Origin: JACKAQ01 sp965227145
GTDB taxonomy: Bacteria; Calditrichota; Calditrichia; RBG-13-44-9; J075
Assembly (NCBI GenBank): GCA_965227145.1
Contig: OZ245730.1
Coordinates: 6,138,001 to 6,202,000 of the forward strand
Length of the DNA stretch: 64,000 nucleotides
Direction: 5' to 3'
A program made the position numbers and the translations under genes. Under the pieces are notes generated by a model that worked only from the letters and a program-made list of their open reading frames with translations, was not told the DNA's origin and did no database searches. Shown here piece after piece: positions 60,382 through 64,000 of this stretch (position 1 is the first letter of the stretch; each line of letters starts with the position of its first letter).

Positions 60382-61920
60382 TTAAAAGAAAACGAAAGTT
60401 ACTCCAACAAATGTAATTCCCAGCACCAGAACCGAATACATCATATATCCGAAAAAGCTGGGCATTTTGATATTGGCCTGCTCGGCAATTGCTTTTACCA
60501 TAAAGTTCGGTGCGTTGCCGATATACGTCATCGCGCCAAAGAAAACCGCACCGGTGCTGATGGCCTGCAGGAAAATTTTGCCGTCATTCATCATCCACTC
60601 TATGCTGGCGCTAAATTTACCGACCGCGGTATTCAGAAATACCAGATAGGTGGGTGCGTTGTCCAAAAAGCTGGAAAGCGCGCCGGTTATCCAGAAGTAG
60701 TGCCACGGTTCTTCAACCATATCAATAATAAAGCTCAGGTGCCCTTCCTTGCCTGCTTTGAGCATGGCAATCGCCGGGATAATCGTGATGAAAATTCCCG
60801 CAAATAGTTTAGCGACTTCCACAATCGGGAACCAGTTGAACTCGTTGCCTTTGCGGAATTCCCACGGCGTCAGTTTCAGCGAGAGCAATCCCATGATAAC
60901 AAGAAATACGTCGCGAACCAGGTTTTCGGCAGCAATGTGAATGCCGAGCACGTTGACGTCGTCGAGTTTAACATAGCCGCTGAACAGCACACCGCCAATC
61001 ACGCCGAGCAGGAAAAACACGTTGAACAATCCCTTAATTTCCATGCGGTATTTTTGCAGGCTCAGTTTTTTGGAATCGTCCTGCACTTCCACATCTTCTT
61101 CCAGCACAAACTGGTCTCCGGCGTCGTCCGGCAAATCCATGTGCGAACCGATGAGGTGCATTTTTTCGTGCCAGCCTTCTTTGCGAAACATGTAGCTATC
61201 CCACAGATAGAAAACGGTCAGCAAAATTGCGACAACAAACATCATTTCGTTAAACAGGTGGAATGTCCAGAAAAATTCCACGCCCTGCAAAAATCCCAAG
61301 AACAGCGGCGGATCGCCCAGCGGTGTTAAAGAACCGCCCACGTTGGCGACCAGAAAAATGAAAAATACGATCAGGTGAACTTTGGATTTCCGGTAGGCAT
61401 TCATTTTGATGAACGGACGGATCAGCACCATTGCGGCGCCGGTTGTTCCTATCCACGATGCCAGCGCAGTGCCGATAATCAGCAAAATCAGGTTGTTGGT
61501 TGGTACGCCAACCGGAGCGCCTTTCACCAAAATGCCGCCGGAAATGGTGTACAGCGCCCACAACAAAATGATGAAAGGAATGTATTCCAACAAATACACA
61601 TGCAAAATTTCGTGTAACGCCTCGCCCTGATAGGCAAAAAGAAAGGGAACCGCAAACAGCAATCCCCAAAACGCGGAAATTTTACCAAAATGATGATGCC
61701 AAAAATGCTCCGCAACCAGCGGGAAAATGGCAATCGATAGCAAAATACCGACAAACGGAATGATACTCCATAGCGGCAGATCGGTGCCCATGCTATGACC
61801 ACCGCCTTCCGCAGCGCCGGTTGAGCTTATTATTGTTGAAGCATCGCCTGCAAAAAGTGTCGAAGTAAATCCGAGCAAGATCAGCATGCAAACAGACCAA
61901 AGGTGAAAATTTTTCCTCAT
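60382..61920 (-). CDS. Sodium:proton antiporter (NhaD/CitM superfamily)
   Basis: 512 residues with a signal-like first helix and about 12 further helices. Typical segments are LPLWSIIPFVGILLSIAIFPLV, IGTALASWIGTTGAAMVLIRPFIKMN, FLVANVGGSLTPLGDPPLFLGFL, ALSSFLDNAPTYLVFLNTAVG and MTYIGNAPNFMVKAIAE; the GDPPL and DNAPTYL motifs carry the residues thought to bind sodium. It exchanges sodium for protons at the inner membrane, useful with sodium-driven carriers such as the SSS symporter. AAGGAAC lies before the ATG. Confidence 0.93.
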   Translation of the reverse strand: MRKNFHLWSVCMLILLGFTSTLFAGDASTIISSTGAAEGGGHSMGTDLPLWSIIPFVGILLSIAIFPLVAEHFWHHHFGKISAFWGLLFAVPFLFAYQGEALHEILHVYLLEYIPFIILLWALYTISGGILVKGAPVGVPTNNLILLIIGTALASWIGTTGAAMVLIRPFIKMNAYRKSKVHLIVFFIFLVANVGGSLTPLGDPPLFLGFLQGVEFFWTFHLFNEMMFVVAILLTVFYLWDSYMFRKEGWHEKMHLIGSHMDLPDDAGDQFVLEEDVEVQDDSKKLSLQKYRMEIKGLFNVFFLLGVIGGVLFSGYVKLDDVNVLGIHIAAENLVRDVFLVIMGLLSLKLTPWEFRKGNEFNWFPIVEVAKLFAGIFITIIPAIAMLKAGKEGHLSFIIDMVEEPWHYFWITGALSSFLDNAPTYLVFLNTAVGKFSASIEWMMNDGKIFLQAISTGAVFFGAMTYIGNAPNFMVKAIAEQANIKMPSFFGYMMYSVLVLGITFVGVTFVFF

Positions 61921-62233
61921 ATCCAGTTCCTTTAATGATTAACCATTTAGAATCATCACATAAACTTCGGAGATTGCGGCGAAAACTTAAGTTTATACTG
62001 CAATCTGCGCTGTATTTGTTGAATATTGATCTCGGATATCATCTCTCAAGTAGCTGAGGCGTTTATTTGTGATTCAAAAACGGTGAATTCAATCGCCCAA
62101 AACGTTTTGCCATGCTTGATTTTAAAGAATTAGAGAATAGCAAAAACAGTTACTATATCAAAGAAAAATGTAATAATTTTTGGACTGTCAGGTATCATTT
62201 GATGACCAAAAAATAACTTGAGGAGGCCCGATT
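61921..62233. other. Divergent promoter region of the antiporter and S9 peptidase
   Basis: 313 AT-rich bases. Both flanking genes are transcribed away from it, so it should carry two promoters. No open frame, RNA gene or long repeat was seen. Confidence 0.5.
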
Positions 62234-64000
62234 TTGAGACACTTGTTCATCATTTTTATGTGCATGTTGGCAGCTACAGCCGCCGGTTGGGGACAATCGC
62301 GTTCGCTCACCGTTGCAGACCTGTTTAACATGGGAAGGGTTAGCGATCCGCAAATTTCGCCGGATGGCAGCTGGATCGCCTATACCATCACCGAGTACTC
62401 GATGGATGATAATCGCAGCAACAGCGATATCTACCTCGTTTCTGCGGATGGCAAACAGCAGCGCCGCTTAACGCGCAGCCCCAAAAGCGATGCGCATCCG
62501 CGCTGGTCTGCGGATGGCAATTTTGTTTATTTCACATCCACGCGGGGCGGCAGTTCGCAAATTTACCGGATCGATGTTCGCGGCGGCGAAGCGCAGCAGA
62601 TGACCGATTTGCCGCTGGATGTCAGCGATTTTGCGATGTCTGCGGACGGCAAATTTTTTGCCATCCAAACCGAAATGTACCCGGCAGCCGGATCGCCGGA
62701 AGCATCCGCAAAAATGGAAAAAGAAAAAGAAAAAGTGAAATCCAGCGGTCGCGTGATCGACGGTTTGCTGTTCCGGCACTGGAACGCATGGCGCGAAGGC
62801 AAACAAAACCGGGTGGTGATTGTATCCGCGAAAACCGGGGAAATGCTCGGCGGAACGCCCGCGGCAAACGATTGCCCGCCGATTTCGTTGGGCAGCAGCC
62901 ACGATTTTGTCTGGTCGCCGGACGGATCGCAATTGGCGTTTGTCCAAAATACGGACGCGATGGTTGCCACCAGTACCAACAACGATGTGTGGCTGATGAA
63001 TCGCGACGGCGGTAATTTGCGCCAGATCAGCACAGGCAGCGGCAACGACAACGGTCCGCGTTTTTCGCCGGACGGCAAATCGCTGGCGTATCTTTCCATG
63101 AAACGCGCCGGATTTGAAGCGGATCAGCAAAACCTGCTCGTGGTCGATCTCGCCAGCGGAAAAAGCCGCAACCTCACCGAAACGCTGGATCGCTCCGTCA
63201 GCGATTTCCATTTTTCGCCGGATGGCAAAACGATTTATTTTTACGTTTCCCACCACGGTCGGCACCGGCTTTTTGCCGTTCCTGCGAAAGGCGGCAAACT
63301 CAATTTGCTGTTGGATAACGATTATCTCAGCGGATTTTCGGTGAGTTCTGATGGCAGGTTTCTGGTGCTCGATCATCAGAAATCACATTTGCCTAACGAG
63401 TTGTATCGATTCGATTTAGCATCGAAAAAAATGACGCAGTTGACCGCCACAAATGCCGAAAAACTGGCCGGTGTGGCAATGAATCCCATCGAAGATTACT
63501 GGTTCACCGGCGCCAAAGGCGATTCCATTCATCTGCTGATGGTCAAGCCGCCGAATTTCGATCCGAAGAAAAAATATCCGCTGATCAACCTGATTCACGG
63601 CGGACCGCAGGGCGCATGGGGCGATAATTTTCACTATCGCTGGAATTCGCAAATGTTTGCATCGCCGGGATATGTGGTCATCATGATTAACTTTCACGGC
63701 AGTCGCGGTTACGGACAGGAATTTTGCGATGCGGTAACCCGCGATTGGGGCGGCGCACCGTTTGAAGATGTGGTTTCCGGCACGCGCTGGGCGATGGAAA
63801 ATTTCGATTTTATCGATGACGAACGGGTTGGCGCAGCCGGTGCCAGTTACGGCGGATTTATGATCAACTGGATCGCCGGACATAACGATGACAATTTGTT
63901 CAAAGTGCTGGTTTCGCACGATGGCGTTTACGAACAGAAAAGCATGTTTGGCGCAACCGAGGAATTGTGGTTCCCGCGTTGGGAATTTAACGGCAATCCC
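62234..64000 (+). CDS. S9-family prolyl oligopeptidase/acylaminoacyl peptidase, 3' end outside window
   Basis: 589 codons from TTG 62234 (GAGGAGG 9 bases upstream; ATG 62258 is possible) without a stop before the edge. A signal peptide ends near GWGQS. WD40-like TolB blades follow (ISPDGSWIAYTITE, WSADGNFVYFTS, FSPDGKSLAYLSM), about residues 25-400. The alpha/beta hydrolase begins at LMVKPPNFDPKKKYPLINLIHGGPQGAW and holds the nucleophile Ser in GASYGGFM at about 537. Asp and His of the triad lie past the edge. It would cut short peptides in the periplasm. Confidence 0.93.
   Translation, partial: MRHLFIIFMCMLAATAAGWGQSRSLTVADLFNMGRVSDPQISPDGSWIAYTITEYSMDDNRSNSDIYLVSADGKQQRRLTRSPKSDAHPRWSADGNFVYFTSTRGGSSQIYRIDVRGGEAQQMTDLPLDVSDFAMSADGKFFAIQTEMYPAAGSPEASAKMEKEKEKVKSSGRVIDGLLFRHWNAWREGKQNRVVIVSAKTGEMLGGTPAANDCPPISLGSSHDFVWSPDGSQLAFVQNTDAMVATSTNNDVWLMNRDGGNLRQISTGSGNDNGPRFSPDGKSLAYLSMKRAGFEADQQNLLVVDLASGKSRNLTETLDRSVSDFHFSPDGKTIYFYVSHHGRHRLFAVPAKGGKLNLLLDNDYLSGFSVSSDGRFLVLDHQKSHLPNELYRFDLASKKMTQLTATNAEKLAGVAMNPIEDYWFTGAKGDSIHLLMVKPPNFDPKKKYPLINLIHGGPQGAWGDNFHYRWNSQMFASPGYVVIMINFHGSRGYGQEFCDAVTRDWGGAPFEDVVSGTRWAMENFDFIDDERVGAAGASYGGFMINWIAGHNDDNLFKVLVSHDGVYEQKSMFGATEELWFPRWEFNGNP

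Noticed and set aside
62468..63376. Minus-strand open frame of 302 codons
   Set aside because: Antisense to the S9 peptidase propeller blades; no start site or motif of its own.

Overview
The window looks like a stretch of chromosome from a Gram-negative bacterium of the FCB group, most likely Calditrichota or a close relative. Three secreted proteins (46131-46907, 47680-49638, 50441-52081) end in the FlgD-like or type IX sorting domain with the motif NFPNPFNP, which is common in Calditrichota, Ignavibacteria and Bacteroidota. Outer-membrane barrels, lipoproteins and a TonB receptor show a two-membrane envelope. There are no rRNA or tRNA genes, insertion sequences, phage genes or CRISPR arrays. 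The placement rests on protein character only, not on a marker tree.

Layout. 1-3300: a membrane protein cut by the window edge, a HicAB-like pair, and a ribosomal cluster (small basic protein, L28, L33). 3300-6750: a TonB receptor coupled to a His/Asp-rich lipoprotein and a small HNHG/CxxC protein, perhaps for metal uptake. 7100-10300: glycosyltransferase, DUF6503-like protein, small membrane protein and orphan ParA. 10500-21750: a long minus-strand series (sodium symporter, porin, divergent metallophosphoesterase, radical SAM enzyme, flavoprotein, DUF2064 transferase, two GT2 enzymes and a GT-C mannosyltransferase-like protein), interrupted by a plus-strand RelBE-type pair. 22000-31300: a plus-strand series starting with a HemX/CcsA-like protein and a sigma-54 activator fused to a whole but inactive-looking glutamyl-tRNA reductase module, then a lipoprotein, a membrane protein, HtpX, a glucosaminidase, GDPD and TruC. 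31400-49650: mixed envelope, regulatory and housekeeping genes, including a FadL-like barrel, a Ser/Arg-rich lipoprotein, an NtrC-type regulator, a SNF2 helicase, MATE and EamA transporters, a histidine kinase, RNase HI and a CotH-like protein. 49660-57850: a compact seven-gene minus-strand unit. 57900-64000: GTP-dependent PEPCK, a Na+/H+ antiporter and the first part of an S9 peptidase.

Two regions best fit an undescribed system. The first is the seven-gene unit 49754-57823: PqqD-like protein, ATP-grasp ligase, fold-III PLP decarboxylase, urea-transporter/M23 fusion, outer-membrane barrel, FG-GAP surface protein and TPR protein. Spacing is tight and terminators bound it on both sides. It reads as a pathway that makes or modifies an amino-acid-like product and places an envelope machine with it. 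The second is the HemX plus GluTR-NtrC fusion at 22020-24840, where a catalytically dead heme-pathway enzyme appears to be the sensor of a sigma-54 activator. A third candidate is the radical SAM, flavoprotein, phosphoesterase, porin and symporter cluster at 10599-16424.

Start codons were set by ribosome-binding sites and family length, so several genes start later than the longest open frame. TTG and GTG starts are used in several places.
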